Under the pieces are notes generated by a model. That model saw only the letters and a list, made by a program, of their open reading frames with translations, did not search any database and was not told where the DNA came from. Of a DNA stretch of 64,000 bases, positions 63,901 through 64,000 are shown one piece after another; within the stretch, counting starts at the first letter, position 1; the number at the start of each line of letters is the position of its first letter. The DNA comes from Psychrosphaera sp. B3R10. Its GTDB lineage: Bacteria; Pseudomonadota; Gammaproteobacteria; Enterobacterales; Alteromonadaceae. Where the stretch lies: NCBI RefSeq assembly GCF_018861025.1, contig NZ_JAHKQH010000023.1, positions 285,753 through 349,752 of the forward strand. The letters are read 5' to 3'. The position numbers and the translations under genes were made by a program.

Positions 63901-64000
63901 CGTCATTCCCTCAGCTTGTAATATGAGTCAGCCAAAGCGATATTCAGAATCTCCAACCGGATGCAGAGAATTTAATAAATATCAGCGACTCTGACCCTGA

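Larger units (their letters stand above)
62496..63970. repeat. Composite repeat array, order A-B-A-C-A / A / A-B-A-C-A
   Basis: About 1.5 kb of noncoding DNA made of three unit types. Unit A (~70 bp, starting cgtcatycc and ending gcagaggaa) occurs at 62496-62565, 62711-62780, 63090-63160, 63206-63261 (internally deleted), 63308-63377, 63523-63593 and 63901-63970 (diverged). Unit B (145 bp) is at 62566-62710 and 63378-63522. Unit C is at 62781-63089 and 63594-63900. Short spacers before several A copies share a cataacttcagaacaaaaaa-like sequence. The two halves are offset by about 812 bp, suggesting segmental duplication. No transposase is present. Confidence 0.95.

Noticed and set aside
62496..63970. 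CRISPR array or integron attC array
   Set aside because: Units are about 70 bp with unequal, themselves repeated, spacers, and no cas or integrase gene is near. The ends do not match attC core sites.
1..64000. tRNA or rRNA genes
   Set aside because: Scanned by eye for T-loop (GTTCRA) motifs with acceptor-stem partners. The hits seen (for example near 3765 and 20055) lie inside coding frames without a cloverleaf.

Overview
The window is ordinary chromosomal DNA from a marine-type gammaproteobacterium, most likely in the Alteromonadales (Colwellia/Thalassotalea/Pseudoalteromonas-like). The evidence is the AT-rich coding sequence, a complete Na+-translocating NADH:quinone reductase operon with apbE and nqrM, FabV as enoyl-ACP reductase, a type IVa pilus pilA-pilB-pilC-pilD cluster joined to coaE-zapD-yacG, and the order ndk-rlmN-pilF-rodZ-ispG. 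I cannot fix the genus from sequence alone. No rRNA, tRNA, CRISPR array, prophage or transposase gene was seen.

Layout. 1-2.1 kb: end of a TRAP solute-binding protein, then fabV. 2.4-9.6 kb: nqrABCDEF-apbE-nqrM, a sodium pump with its flavin-transfer and iron-delivery maturation factors. 9.6-14.4 kb: tdk, an MFS sugar-type transporter behind a 17-bp palindrome, cspA with a long cold-shock leader, a 57-codon small ORF, and dinB behind a LexA box. 14.4-18.1 kb: a TetR/HlyD/ABC ATPase/ABC-2 permease efflux operon on the minus strand. 18.3-25.2 kb: M17 peptidase, metallo-beta-lactamase-fold protein, hybrid histidine kinase, ampD, ampE. 25.4-32.5 kb: pdhR-aceE-aceF and lpd with a PdhR box. 32.6-35.6 kb: a translationally coupled trio of periplasmic serine protease, FHA membrane protein and tRNA-modifying TapT. 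35.8-44.4 kb: two S9 peptidases, an M13 peptidase, a periplasmic ATP-dependent DNA ligase and a beta-barrel protein. 44.4-47.9 kb: trmN6, srmB, a membrane retropepsin-like protein, nadC. 48.1-54.9 kb: pilABCD-coaE, zapD-yacG-arfB. 54.9-62.5 kb: an unrecognised 473-aa protein, ndk, rlmN, a PilF-type lipoprotein carrying four C-terminal LysM-like repeats, rodZ and ispG.

62.5-64 kb is the one clearly non-ordinary stretch: a noncoding mosaic of three repeat units (A ~70 bp, B 145 bp, C ~308 bp) in the order A-B-A-C-A, A, A-B-A-C-A. A+B forms a 200-bp fold-back element with terminal and internal inverted repeats. Unit C keeps the same three-stem fold in its two copies although two of the stems differ in sequence, which suggests selection on a folded RNA or single-stranded DNA. 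This is the best candidate for something undescribed. Next come the PilF-LysM fusion, the protease-FHA-TapT operon and the 473-aa protein with an HD-GYP-like tail but no catalytic motifs.

Much of the backbone mirrors E. coli neighbourhoods (ampDE/pdhR-ace-lpd, nadC-pil-coaE-zapD-yacG, srmB/trmN6, rlmN-pilF-rodZ-ispG). The first two, adjacent in E. coli, are here about 15 kb apart with the peptidase region between them.
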